The notes beneath the pieces were generated by a model that was not told where the DNA came from, ran no database searches, and worked only from the letters and a program-made list of their open reading frames with translations. This document shows, piece after piece, positions 50,911-59,059 of a stretch of 64,000 nt of DNA (position 1 is its first letter; each line of letters opens with the position of its first letter). Location of the stretch: positions 62,001 to 126,000 of the forward strand of contig JAHCHE010000025.1 in NCBI GenBank assembly GCA_026129905.1, read 5' to 3'. The translations under genes and the position numbers were made by a program. Source of the DNA: Bryobacteraceae bacterium (GTDB lineage: Bacteria; Acidobacteriota; Terriglobia; Bryobacterales; Bryobacteraceae).

Positions 50911-52248
50911 TCATGCGCCCGACTGACGGCGGGCGCGCCACCAGCGGAAAGCGAAGGTAGCGACGAGGAGCCCGTATACGGGGACGTAGATATGCCATCG
51001 GAACGGGGTGGATCCGTTCCACTCACCGAGCAGCGTCCAGGCGATCACCACGCGGTAGGCGAGCGGCGCGAGTGCGGTCCAGAGCAGCAGCGCGGGTTGG
51101 GGCGAGAAGGCGAGCAGGGGGAGCATCCACGTCAGATACCAGGGGTGGCAGTTCGCCGAGACCATCAGCATGACGGCAATCACGGTCAAGGCGGCTTTCT
51201 CGAGAGGCCAGCGCAACAGCGTTACGACTACAACCGCTGCGCCGACGATAGCGAAGGCGGCGTACTTGGCGGGATACTGATCGCCGGCGAGCCACAGCAG
51301 CAGACCAAAGATGCTATCGTTGTTGCGCCAGCCGCCGAGGAAACCGGTGGCGACGCGGACGTTTTGCCCGACATCGCTCCAATAGGGCAGAGCGAGGGCG
51401 CCCGCGATCGGGATGGCGATCAGCCACTGATACCACCGCAGGGGGCGCCACCGTTTCCACCCGACGAAAAGGGGAAAGAGCAAGAAGGGCCACAGCTTGG
51501 CGGCGCCGGCGAGGGTGAGGGACGCGAACGCGGGAGTCCAGCGGTCGCGGGCAGCCAGCCACAGGCCCCCGACGAGGAAAAAGAGCATGACCGCGTCGTT
51601 GTGGCCGGTGGCCCAGAATTCCACGATCGGAAGCGGGGACCAGGCATAGATCACGAGCCTTTCGGCGGGCAATCCGCGGGCGCGCAGCAGGGCAAAAAGG
51701 AGCCCAATCAAGGCGGCGTCAAACAGCGCGGCGGGCAACTTGAACCAAAAGGCCTGGCGAAAGGGGTCCTCCACCCTGGGCGAGACCAGGTGGTACATCC
51801 CCCATTCGATCAGTTCGACCAGCGGACCATAGCTGGCCTTGAGGTCGCTGCCGGAGACCCGCGGGAAGGTCGGATCGCGAAGGTGACTCCACTCCGGGTC
51901 CGCCGGGGCGGCCTGGTAAGGATTGCCGCCGGCTGCCTGGAGCTTGCCCTCCCAACGGTAGCGAAAGGCGTCGTCGGAGAGTTGGGGCTCAAGGCCCCAG
52001 AGGCTCAAACGGAAGACAACCGCCGCGCCGACGATCAGAATGGGCGTCCAGTTGCAACGATCGGCCTTGCTGGCGTGTCTGTTTTTCAGCGCGACGAAAA
52101 CAGAAACGAGATAGAATATACTGGTCAAAAGCAGGATCCCAACGGCTTCCGGGATTCTGAACCTGAGGTCGCCCAAGGATCGGAGCGCGACGAGCATCGT
52201 CTCGATGAGAACGGCCAGAACCGCCAAGGAAGATGCAATCGCCGGCAT
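50911..52248 (-). CDS. Polytopic membrane glycosyltransferase (GT87/GT39-like)
   Basis: A 445-residue protein from the ATG at 52248, with about ten membrane helices. The first periplasmic loop has LEPQLSDDAFRYRWEGKLQA, then AGGNPYQAAP, typical of polyprenyl-phosphate-mannose-dependent GT-C enzymes. EFWATGHNDAVMLFFLVGGL and SANCHPWYLTWMLPLLAF follow, as in GT87/alpha-mannosyltransferases. The donor and acceptor are not predictable. It is divergent from the GT2 gene across 40 bases, which would allow shared control. It is not clearly linked to the amidase gene, whose start lies on the other side of a 91-base gap and reads the same way. Confidence 0.75.
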   Translation of the reverse strand: MPAIASSLAVLAVLIETMLVALRSLGDLRFRIPEAVGILLLTSIFYLVSVFVALKNRHASKADRCNWTPILIVGAAVVFRLSLWGLEPQLSDDAFRYRWEGKLQAAGGNPYQAAPADPEWSHLRDPTFPRVSGSDLKASYGPLVELIEWGMYHLVSPRVEDPFRQAFWFKLPAALFDAALIGLLFALLRARGLPAERLVIYAWSPLPIVEFWATGHNDAVMLFFLVGGLWLAARDRWTPAFASLTLAGAAKLWPFLLFPLFVGWKRWRPLRWYQWLIAIPIAGALALPYWSDVGQNVRVATGFLGGWRNNDSIFGLLLWLAGDQYPAKYAAFAIVGAAVVVVTLLRWPLEKAALTVIAVMLMVSANCHPWYLTWMLPLLAFSPQPALLLWTALAPLAYRVVIAWTLLGEWNGSTPFRWHIYVPVYGLLVATFAFRWWRARRQSGA

Positions 52249-52288
52249 GTTATTTATGATCCGACGGAGCCGCTGAAGAAGCGAGCGT

Positions 52289-53905
52289 ATGGCCACAACG
52301 CTGGCGCCAGCTTTACTTCTGAAGACAACGAGCCTTGACCACCTGACCCGGGGGATGTTCGATGAGACATTCGCCGGCATCTATCAGCCGAACTGGTTCG
52401 ACCTGGCGCTGACGATTCCGTACTTCGCGCTGGTCGGCTTTCTGGCGATCTACGGGTTTCACCGGTACCTCGTGATCTGGCGCTACTGGCGGCGGCGCAA
52501 AGAGGTTCTCGCTACGCCGCCGGGGCGGTTGGACGAACTGCCGCGGGTCACGATCCAGCTTCCGTTGTACAACGAGCGGTACGTCGTGGGGCGCTTGCTG
52601 GAGGCGGTGACGAGAATCTCGTATCCGCGCGGACTCCTGCAAATCCAAGTCCTGGACGATTCCACCGACGAAACGCATCCGCACACGGAGCGGCTGGTGG
52701 GCGAGTACCGGTCCCGAGGCTTTCCCATTGAGTACCACCACCGGACGCACCGTGAAGGATTCAAGGCGGGCGCGCTGGCGGAGGGCCTGAAGAAGGCCAC
52801 GGGGGAGCTGATCGCGATATTCGACGCGGATTTCACGCCGCCGCAGGATTTTCTGGAGCGCACGGTCCACTTCTTCGCGGATCCACAAGTGGGATGCGTT
52901 CAGACGCGGTGGACGTACACGAACCGCGACTACAGCGTGTTGACGGAAGTGCAGGCGATTTTGCTGGACGGGCACTTCGTGCTCGAGCATACGGCTCGGT
53001 GCGGTTCGGGCCTGTTCTTCAACTTCAACGGTACGGGCGGGGTGATGCGGCGGCGGATGATTGAAGACGCCGGCGGATGGGAGCACGACACCCTAACGGA
53101 GGATTCCGACCTGAGCTACCGGGCGCAGTTGAAGGGTTGGAAGTTCGCGTACGTTCCCACCCTCGAGTGTCCGTCGGAATTGCCGGTGGAGACCTACAGC
53201 TTTCAGGTCCAGCAATCGCGATGGGCGAAGGGGCTGACGCAATGCGCGATGAAGCTGCTGCCCCGGATCCTGCGGGCGCCGGTCCCGTTCCGACAGAAGC
53301 TGGAGGCGTTCTTCCACCTCACGCCGAACATCACGTACCCGATCATGATCGTCGTCGCCGCGCTGATGCTGCCGGTGATGATCGTCCGGTTTTACGTGGG
53401 ATGGTTTCAGATGCTGCTGCTCGACATGCCCCTGGTGATCCTCACGTTCATATCGATTATCGCGTTCTATGTACTTTCGCAGAGGGAGCTTCAACCTAAC
53501 GGGGGATGGAAACGCGCCATCCTGCTGATGCCGATTCTGGTGGCGGCGGGCGTTGCGCTGACCGTCGTGAACGCGCGGGCGGTGATGGAAGCGCTGCTGC
53601 GGATTCCCTCGGCTTTCGTACGAACGGCGAAATACGCGATTTCGGGAAACCAGCCGATGCGGGTTGAGCGGGCCAAGTACCGGCGTAAGAGCGGATGGCT
53701 GCCGTACGTCGAACTGGGGTTCGGGTGCTACTTCCTCGCGATGGTGGCGTACTGCATCGACACCTACAACTTTCTGGCGCTGCCGTTCCTGCTGATGTTT
53801 GTCGGCGGGTACTTCTGGGCTGGCGCTACGACGCTCTACGACGAGTACCGCGACCGCTTGCGGCGCGAGCGCGAACGCGCGGTCAGCATCGAGGCGGCCG
53901 AGTAA
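52289..53905 (+). CDS. Processive family 2 glycosyltransferase (cellulose/glucomannan synthase-like)
   Basis: A 538-residue membrane enzyme. An N-terminal helix (LALTIPYFALVGFLAIYGF) precedes the GT-A domain: PRVTIQLPLYNERYVVGRLL, QVLDDSTDETH, IAIFDADFTPP (DxD), DTLTEDSDLSYR (TED) and QVQQSRWAKG (Q/RxxRW). Four to five C-terminal helices form the channel. The motif set matches synthases that polymerise beta-linked hexoses and thread them through the membrane. There is no PilZ domain, so it is not bacterial cellulose synthase of the BcsA type; a glucomannan or beta-glucan is more likely. No BcsB-like partner lies nearby. Confidence 0.88.
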   Translation: MATTLAPALLLKTTSLDHLTRGMFDETFAGIYQPNWFDLALTIPYFALVGFLAIYGFHRYLVIWRYWRRRKEVLATPPGRLDELPRVTIQLPLYNERYVVGRLLEAVTRISYPRGLLQIQVLDDSTDETHPHTERLVGEYRSRGFPIEYHHRTHREGFKAGALAEGLKKATGELIAIFDADFTPPQDFLERTVHFFADPQVGCVQTRWTYTNRDYSVLTEVQAILLDGHFVLEHTARCGSGLFFNFNGTGGVMRRRMIEDAGGWEHDTLTEDSDLSYRAQLKGWKFAYVPTLECPSELPVETYSFQVQQSRWAKGLTQCAMKLLPRILRAPVPFRQKLEAFFHLTPNITYPIMIVVAALMLPVMIVRFYVGWFQMLLLDMPLVILTFISIIAFYVLSQRELQPNGGWKRAILLMPILVAAGVALTVVNARAVMEALLRIPSAFVRTAKYAISGNQPMRVERAKYRRKSGWLPYVELGFGCYFLAMVAYCIDTYNFLALPFLLMFVGGYFWAGATTLYDEYRDRLRRERERAVSIEAAE

Positions 53906-53933
53906 GCGGGACACCCAACAAAGGTTCAGGAAT

Positions 53934-53999
53934 GCGGTCCGGCGCTGGCCGGATATGGCCGGGCCCGAAAGCGCCGGACCGCAGAGCGCCGGCTGGCGC
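53934..53999. terminator. Inverted-repeat cluster between convergent genes
   Basis: A perfect 13-base inverted repeat (53934-53946 with 53970-53982) encloses a smaller GGCC-rich palindrome, and another stem (GCGCC/GGCGC, 53986-53999) follows. It ends exactly at the CHRD gene stop. There is no T run. It may be a bidirectional terminator or a REP-like element; its G+C content is high even for this genome. Confidence 0.45.
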
Positions 54000-54610
54000 T
54001 ATTGAGTGGCGGGGAAAATCAAGCCGAGGGCGCGTCCGATGTTGCGGACCATTCCCTCGAGGCGGTCAAGTTGCGTCTGGGAGGCCTGAAATCGCACTGC
54101 ATTCGCAGCCTCGGTATCCCAAGTCAACTGGCCCCGGATGATGCCCGCGGGGTTCGCGGAGGAATGGAGGTTCAGGTAGTATCCGCCTGGATTGTTGAGG
54201 ATCTGCTGGACGACCGCCAACGGGGCGGCGTCCGTGAGCACATTCTGACGAAACACGGACCCAGGGCCGGATGCGTTCACCACCGCTCCGAACCGGGAAT
54301 CGATGACGACCGGTCCGGCCACCCCGGCGGCGCCGCGGTGGATGTGCATAGCGGTGAAGTCGTGCGGGGTCTCGGCGTTGTAGTTAACGCGAAAGTCGAC
54401 GATGGCCTGAGTCAGATCACCAGTCGCCGATCGCGTCAGCGTCATTTCGATCGTGCCTTCGCCGGAGATGTTGGATCCGGTAACGGGCGGCGTTTCATGC
54501 GACGGACTAAGCAACGCATGAAAAACCGCGGTCGAAACCGTGGTGTTGGCCTGAGGAAACGCGGGCAGAGCTGCCAGCGTGAAAACAGCAAGCGATGCGA
54601 ACTTGAACAT
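53999..54610 (-). CDS. CHRD-domain exported protein, copy 1
   Basis: A 203-residue protein with a signal peptide (MFKFASLAVFTLAALPAFPQ). The CHRD domain has LLSPSHETPPVTGSNISGEG, DFTAMHIHRGAAGVAGPVVI and YYLNLHSSANPAGIIRGQL; IHRG and the second HS motif are the hallmark. The C-terminal TQLDRLEGMVRNIGRALGLI is a helix shared with copy 2. CHRD domains were first seen in chordin; bacterial ones are extracellular and of unknown role. The start has an AAGGAG box. A TATAAT on the minus strand at 54699-54694 could be its promoter. It is a tandem duplicate of the next gene. Confidence 0.9.
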   Translation of the reverse strand: MFKFASLAVFTLAALPAFPQANTTVSTAVFHALLSPSHETPPVTGSNISGEGTIEMTLTRSATGDLTQAIVDFRVNYNAETPHDFTAMHIHRGAAGVAGPVVIDSRFGAVVNASGPGSVFRQNVLTDAAPLAVVQQILNNPGGYYLNLHSSANPAGIIRGQLTWDTEAANAVRFQASQTQLDRLEGMVRNIGRALGLIFPATQ

Positions 54611-54693
54611 TTTTCCGCTCTCCTTTTGATCCTGTACAGGGACACTTGGAGCTTCAGACGGAAGGTCTAACCCCTGTGCCCCACTGGGACAAG

Positions 54694-54699
54694 ATTATA
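54694..54699 (-). promoter_or_regulatory. Candidate -10 box (TATAAT) for CHRD copy 1
   Basis: The reverse strand reads TATAAT exactly, 84 bases before the start codon at 54610. A TTGCGC at 54724-54719 could be a weak -35, but the 19-base spacing is long. Few perfect -10 boxes are seen in this GC-rich window. Confidence 0.4.
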
Positions 54700-54784
54700 C
54701 TCCACCTTGCAGCGGAGAGCGCAAGTGAGCCGGAAAGGCGGAGGCCGCGCGACTTCAGATCCGCGCGACCCCCGTCCGAAGTAT

Positions 54785-55441
54785 CTACTGACCCGAAGGC
54801 GTCGGCGTCACGGCCGGAGGAAAGACCAGGCCGAGCGCGCGTCCGATGTTGCGTAACATCAGTTCCATCCGGTCAAGTTGCGTTCCGATGGTGCGGAACT
54901 GCCGCTCGCTGGCGGTTGCCGGATCCGGCATTAGCTGTCCGCGAATAATCCCGGCGGGATTGGTGGTCGAGTGCACGTTCAGGTAATAGTTGCTTGGGTT
55001 TGCCAAGATCGCTTCGATCACGGTAAGAGTCGGCAGGTCGGTTACGACGTTCTGCCGGAACAACGATCCGGAACCGGAAGCTTCCACTTGCGCACCGAAT
55101 ATCGAGTCGACAACAACGGGTCCCGCCACGCCCGCGGCGCCCCGATGGATGTGCATCGCGGTAAAGGTCTGCGGCGTTTCCGCGTTGTAATTGACTCGAA
55201 AATCGACGATTGCCTGGCTGAGTGATCCGGGCGGCGTATAGGCCAGCGTCATCTCAATGACGCCTTCGCCGGATATATTCACGCCGCTGACAGGCGGCGT
55301 CTCATGGGACGGGCTCAGCAGCGCCCGGAAGACCACATGGGTCGGCCGATCCTCGTTGTCGTCGGTGGTACTGCCTTGCGGCAGCGCGGGCAGCGCGCCC
55401 AGAACCAGAACAGTCGCGATGGTGAGTAGCGTCTTTCGCAC
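54785..55441 (-). CDS. CHRD-domain exported protein, copy 2
   Basis: A 218-residue paralogue of copy 1 with a signal peptide (MRKTLLTIATVLVLGALPAL). ALLSPSHETPPVSGVNISGE, TFTAMHIHRGAAGVAGPVVV, YYLNVHSTTNPAGIIRGQLM and the C-terminal LDRMELMLRNIGRALGLVFP are nearly identical to copy 1. The extra N-terminal TDDNEDRPTH is acidic. The start is a GTG at 55441 behind GGAGGAG. Each copy has its own upstream region (174 bases between them), so they may be regulated apart. The function is unknown. Confidence 0.9.
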   Translation of the reverse strand: MRKTLLTIATVLVLGALPALPQGSTTDDNEDRPTHVVFRALLSPSHETPPVSGVNISGEGVIEMTLAYTPPGSLSQAIVDFRVNYNAETPQTFTAMHIHRGAAGVAGPVVVDSIFGAQVEASGSGSLFRQNVVTDLPTLTVIEAILANPSNYYLNVHSTTNPAGIIRGQLMPDPATASERQFRTIGTQLDRMELMLRNIGRALGLVFPPAVTPTPSGQ

Positions 55442-55913
55442 CTCTCCTCCTTCTCCTGTGATCTAATTGATGTTACTGAAATAACTGAGGAAAGGCGGAA
55501 AGCGGCGTCTCCCCAGTTGAAATTTGCCCCTTGCTCCTGGGCCTATTGTACCCCAGAAGCAGCCGAGAACCGCCTGGGGAAAACCACAGGACGGCCCAGA
55601 TTCCACATGGCTGAACGCGGCGAATCAATGACCGACTTGCCGCAAATCAGTGGAGTGTTCCGGCTGAATTTTGTTACGGCGCAGGCGCTCCGCGACGAAG
55701 ACCCGCGCCTGAAGTGGGCCGTTGGAGCGAAGGGAGGAATCCGAACGCGCCGCATCCCGGGCGGGAACGCGCGCAATCGAACTTCGAGCGGAGTTGCCGC
55801 GTTCCGGCCGGGTGTTGGAAACTGATGAGGGGGCTGGTGGGCGATGGGCGCCTTGGCGGCGGATTGAGAGGTTGGTCCGTGCGATCGCACCATGATAGTG
55901 AGTAACGGCGAGG
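55442..55913. other. 472-base stretch without a convincing gene
   Basis: It lies between CHRD copy 2 and the JAMM gene, whose starts diverge, so it should hold both promoters. The first 60 bases are AT-richer (ATCTAATTGATGTTACTGAA), as expected for the CHRD promoter. An open frame of 102 codons on the plus strand (55517-55825) reads as Arg/Gly-rich text without motifs or ribosome site, and I do not accept it. A GGAATCCGAACGCG segment near 55735 slightly resembles a tRNA T arm but no cloverleaf forms. Confidence 0.5.
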
Positions 55914-57182
55914 ATGGAACCAATCCTCAAGGCGGATGACAACGCCACGGCGGAGTATGCCGAATGGGCGGTTGAAGGGCATGCGATACGGATCGCTTAC
56001 TCCACCGCCGCGATGGAGTCGATGCGGCAATCGGCGTGGGAGGGGCTTCAGAAAGTGCCCCGCCGCGGACTGGAGGTCGGCGGCATCCTCTACGGGACGC
56101 GGCGCGACGATTTCCTGAAGATTCAGGAGTGGCGTTCGATACCGTGCGAGCATGCGAAGGGTCCCGGTTTCGAGCTTTCATCAAAGGACGAGGAGGAGTT
56201 GAAGAAACTCCTGGAGACGCCGCGAGACGAACCAAGTCTGAGCGGGGTCGAGCCGCTCGGCTGGTTTCACTCGCATACGCGGGACGGGGTGACGCTGACG
56301 CGCAGCGACCTGGATATCTTCAACCGCTTCTTCCCGGCGCCCTGGCAGATCGCGCTGGTGCTACGGCCACACCTGTACGAGCCGACGCGCGCCGGATTCT
56401 TCTTTCGCGAGCCGAATGGCTCGATACGGTCGGATACCAGTTATGGAGAGTTCACCGTCACGTCGCCCAAACAGCGATTCCCGGGTATCGACAGCGGCGG
56501 AGAAGGCAAGACGAATTCGGCGCGGGAAGAGAAGCGGCGGCGGCTGGCGAGGTTGACCAACTACCGCGTCGCCACTGGCGAAGCGCCGGTTGGGGAGGAG
56601 GAGAACGGCGGCGCTCCGCAGATTGCGGCGGGGGAAGGGAAGTCCCGCCGATCTCGGCTGGCGTACGGCGCCGCCGCGGTGGGCGCGATCATCGTGCTGC
56701 TGCTCGGGCTGCCTCTGGTGCGGCCGGCGCAAGACGACAGCGTCGGGTTTTCGGTGAAAGAGGCGGACGGCCGGTTATTGGTGCAGTGGAACAAAACAGC
56801 CAGCCCTGTGCTCGAAGCGGAGGGCGGCACGATCTGGATTACCGATGGGGACGTGACGCGGCAGGTCCGGCTAACGCCCGACGACCTGCGGACGGCCTCG
56901 CTCAGCTATGGGCGCCAGACGGGCGATGTCCAGTTCCGGCTGACGCTTGACCTTGGGGGCGAAGCGCATTCCGAACTGGCGGACTTCTCCGGACCGCCCC
57001 CTGTTCCTCTGCCGGAAACGGGCCAGCCGGATGGCGAGGCCCTGCGCGCGTTAGAGGCCGAGGTGGCGAGCTTGCGGCGGGACCTGGAGCGCCAATCGAC
57101 CCGCAACCGACAGCTCCGGCGCGCAATTCAAGATCTGGAGACCCAGCTTGGCCCCGCGCGCTCAAGTCAGGCGACGCGCTGA
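55914..57182 (+). CDS. Membrane-anchored JAMM/MPN+ metalloprotease-like protein
   Basis: A 422-residue protein. Residues 25-170 are an MPN+ domain with RRGLEVGGILYG (Glu54) and the metal motif LGWFHSHTRDGVTLTRSDLD: His119, His121 and Asp132 at JAMM spacing, with Thr129 where Ser is usual. Then come a charged linker, a membrane helix (SRLAYGAAAVGAIIVLLLGL, 248-267), an extracytoplasmic beta domain (VKEADGRLLVQWNKTASPVL and SYGRQTGDVQFRLTLDL) and a coiled coil (375-415, LRALEAEVASLRRDLERQST). JAMM enzymes cut isopeptide or peptide bonds next to ubiquitin-like or C-terminal Gly segments. No ubiquitin-like, E1 or E2 gene is near. The catalytic domain is cytoplasmic by topology, so the outer part may sense or anchor. 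Confidence 0.8.
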   Translation: MEPILKADDNATAEYAEWAVEGHAIRIAYSTAAMESMRQSAWEGLQKVPRRGLEVGGILYGTRRDDFLKIQEWRSIPCEHAKGPGFELSSKDEEELKKLLETPRDEPSLSGVEPLGWFHSHTRDGVTLTRSDLDIFNRFFPAPWQIALVLRPHLYEPTRAGFFFREPNGSIRSDTSYGEFTVTSPKQRFPGIDSGGEGKTNSAREEKRRRLARLTNYRVATGEAPVGEEENGGAPQIAAGEGKSRRSRLAYGAAAVGAIIVLLLGLPLVRPAQDDSVGFSVKEADGRLLVQWNKTASPVLEAEGGTIWITDGDVTRQVRLTPDDLRTASLSYGRQTGDVQFRLTLDLGGEAHSELADFSGPPPVPLPETGQPDGEALRALEAEVASLRRDLERQSTRNRQLRRAIQDLETQLGPARSSQATR

Positions 57183-57185
57183 GGG

Positions 57186-57725
57186 TCAGCCGCCGGGTCG
57201 TTCCACAAGGCAGCGATACTTTCGGAGCAACTCGTAAATCACCACGGCGCCGGCCGCGGCGACGTTCAGGGAGTGTTTGGCGCCCAGGGTTGGAATGCGC
57301 ACCTGGAGGTCGGCGCGGTCGAGGAGCCGGGGATGGATGCCGGTGATTTCGTTGCCGAAGACGACGCAAACGGGGAAGGATGGCCGCCAGTCGAACAGGT
57401 CGATCGAGTGCACGCCAGTCTCCAAGGCGGCGATCTGCCAATTCAGCCGGCGGAGGTTCTCCATGAGAGGGAGGGGATCGGCGTGATACTCCCAGGCCGC
57501 CGAGTCTTCGGCGCCGAGGGCGGTCTTATGAATGCCGCGGCTCGGGGGCCGGCCGGTGATGCCGGTGAGGTATAGCGTCCTGACACCGGCGCAGTCGGCA
57601 ATTCGAAAGAACGAACCGACGTTGTAGAGACTACGGATATCGTCCAACAACGCGGCCACGGGCAGAGGCGGCAGATTCTGGTAGGCGGCGCCGGCGGCGG
57701 CGGCGAGGTAGGGGAAGCGTTCCAT
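57186..57725 (-). CDS. SpoU/TrmH-family RNA 2'-O-methyltransferase
   Basis: A 179-residue SPOUT methylase. Motif 1: LYNVGSFFRIADCAGVRTLY. Motif 2: VCVVFGNEITGIHPRLLDRA. Motif 3: AKHSLNVAAAGAVVIYELLR. It would methylate the ribose of a tRNA or rRNA nucleotide through the trefoil-knot fold. The protein lacks the N-terminal substrate-binding domain of RlmB/TrmH of some groups, which agrees with a small tRNA methylase of TrmL/TrmH size. The start at 57725 is chosen because the frame upstream of it belongs to the divergent glycosyltransferase gene, 24 bases away. Confidence 0.88.
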   Translation of the reverse strand: MERFPYLAAAAGAAYQNLPPLPVAALLDDIRSLYNVGSFFRIADCAGVRTLYLTGITGRPPSRGIHKTALGAEDSAAWEYHADPLPLMENLRRLNWQIAALETGVHSIDLFDWRPSFPVCVVFGNEITGIHPRLLDRADLQVRIPTLGAKHSLNVAAAGAVVIYELLRKYRCLVERPGG

Positions 57726-57749
57726 GCGATCATAAGAGCGTAACAGGGA

Positions 57750-59030
57750 ATGCGCGAGTTCGAGCCGACGCTGCAGGATGCGAAAGAGTACGTGGACAGA
57801 GTCGGGGCGGCCGACCTTGTGGTCGGCATCGCGACCTATAACAACGCCGAAGCGATCGGCGAGACGGTAAAGACGGTCCGCCAGGGGTTGCGGAGGTTTT
57901 TCGGGGATTACCGGTTCGCGCTGGTCAATTCCGACGGCGGCTCGAGCGATGGAACGCCGGAACGATTCGCGGAGGCGGCGGGAGAAGAGAATGTCGTCCG
58001 GGCGGCGCATCCAATTTACCCGGTACATAAGCTGACGGCGCCGTATCACGGTCTACCCGGACGAGGGAGCGCGTACCGGACGATCTTCGCCATCGCCCGG
58101 CAGCTCAACGCAAAAGCATGCGCCCTGGTGGACGCGGACGGGGCGGGCATGGCGCCGGAATGGATCGAGCGGCTGGTGCGGCCGGTGGTGGAGCAGGGCT
58201 TCGACCTGGTGGCGCCGTATTATCAGCGGCACAAGTACGACGGGACGCTGACGAACGGAATCATTTACCCGTTAATCCGAGCGTTATACGGGAAAAGAGT
58301 CCGGCAACCGATGGGATTCGAGTTTGGTTTATCGGCGCCATTCCTGGAATACTGTGGCCGGCAGGCGAACTGGTCGACCGACGCCGCCGCCACGGCGACC
58401 GATGTCTGGCTATGCGCGCGGGCAGCCTGCGACGGATTCCGAATGTGCGAGGCGTACCTGGGTCCAAAACCGGACCGGGGACGGCAGCCCGCGGCGGAAG
58501 TGAGCAGCATCCTGCTGCAAGTGGTGGGGCCGCTATTTGTCGAGGCCGAGCGGAGCAGCGCGGCATGGCAGAAGGTGCGCGGATCTCAACCGCTGCCAAC
58601 GTTCGGTCCGCGATTTCCGGTGAAGGCGGATGAGGTCGCCGTGGAGACGACGCGGCTGACGGAAGCGTTCCGGAAAGGATCGCAGGATCTGAGGGAGATC
58701 TGGGGCCTCGTGCTTTCGCCGGCCACGCTGATCGTACTGAAGAAGCTGGCGGCCGCGGCGGAGAACGCATTCGTTCTTAAGGACGAGTTGTGGGTGCGCT
58801 CCGTGTACGAATTCCTGCTGGGCCACCGCCAGCGGGTGATCGCGCGGGATCACCTGGTGCAGGCGCTGACGCCGCTTTACCTGGGCTGGACGGCGTCGAT
58901 GATACGGCAGGTGGAGCGTGCGGGACCGGTGGAATTCGAGCGGCGGCTGGAGGACCTGTGCCTGGCGTACGAGGCGCAGAAACCGTACCTGATTTCGGGG
59001 TGGCGCTGGCCGGACCGGTTTCATCCGTAG
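57750..59030 (+). CDS. GT-A glycosyltransferase (GT2-like) with extended C-terminus
   Basis: A 426-residue soluble protein. LVVGIATYNNAEAIGETVKT is the nucleotide-sugar-binding start; VNSDGGSSDGTPERF has the Asp for uracil/ribose contact; CALVDADGAGMAPEWIERLV has the DxD metal site. PYHGLPGRGSAYRTIFAIAR and YYQRHKYDGTLTNGIIYPLI are typical of a bacterial GT2 group related to glucosyl-/mannosyl-glycerate synthases. A 150-residue C-terminal helical region of unknown role follows (VLSPATLIVLKKLAAAAENA). Donor and acceptor are unknown; a compatible-solute or cell-wall role is inference. The MscS-like gene follows after 29 bases. Confidence 0.75.
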   Translation: MREFEPTLQDAKEYVDRVGAADLVVGIATYNNAEAIGETVKTVRQGLRRFFGDYRFALVNSDGGSSDGTPERFAEAAGEENVVRAAHPIYPVHKLTAPYHGLPGRGSAYRTIFAIARQLNAKACALVDADGAGMAPEWIERLVRPVVEQGFDLVAPYYQRHKYDGTLTNGIIYPLIRALYGKRVRQPMGFEFGLSAPFLEYCGRQANWSTDAAATATDVWLCARAACDGFRMCEAYLGPKPDRGRQPAAEVSSILLQVVGPLFVEAERSSAAWQKVRGSQPLPTFGPRFPVKADEVAVETTRLTEAFRKGSQDLREIWGLVLSPATLIVLKKLAAAAENAFVLKDELWVRSVYEFLLGHRQRVIARDHLVQALTPLYLGWTASMIRQVERAGPVEFERRLEDLCLAYEAQKPYLISGWRWPDRFHP

Positions 59031-59059
59031 GCGGGCATGCCGGAAGAAAAGGGGACGAC

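Noticed and set aside
55517-55825. 102-codon plus-strand frame in the CHRD-JAMM spacer
   Set aside because: No ribosome site, no secondary-structure pattern, Arg/Gly-rich; regarded as a chance open frame.
55730-55825. tRNA-like sequence (GGAATCCGAACGCG and following)
   Set aside because: The T-arm resemblance is short, and no acceptor, D or anticodon stems form around it.
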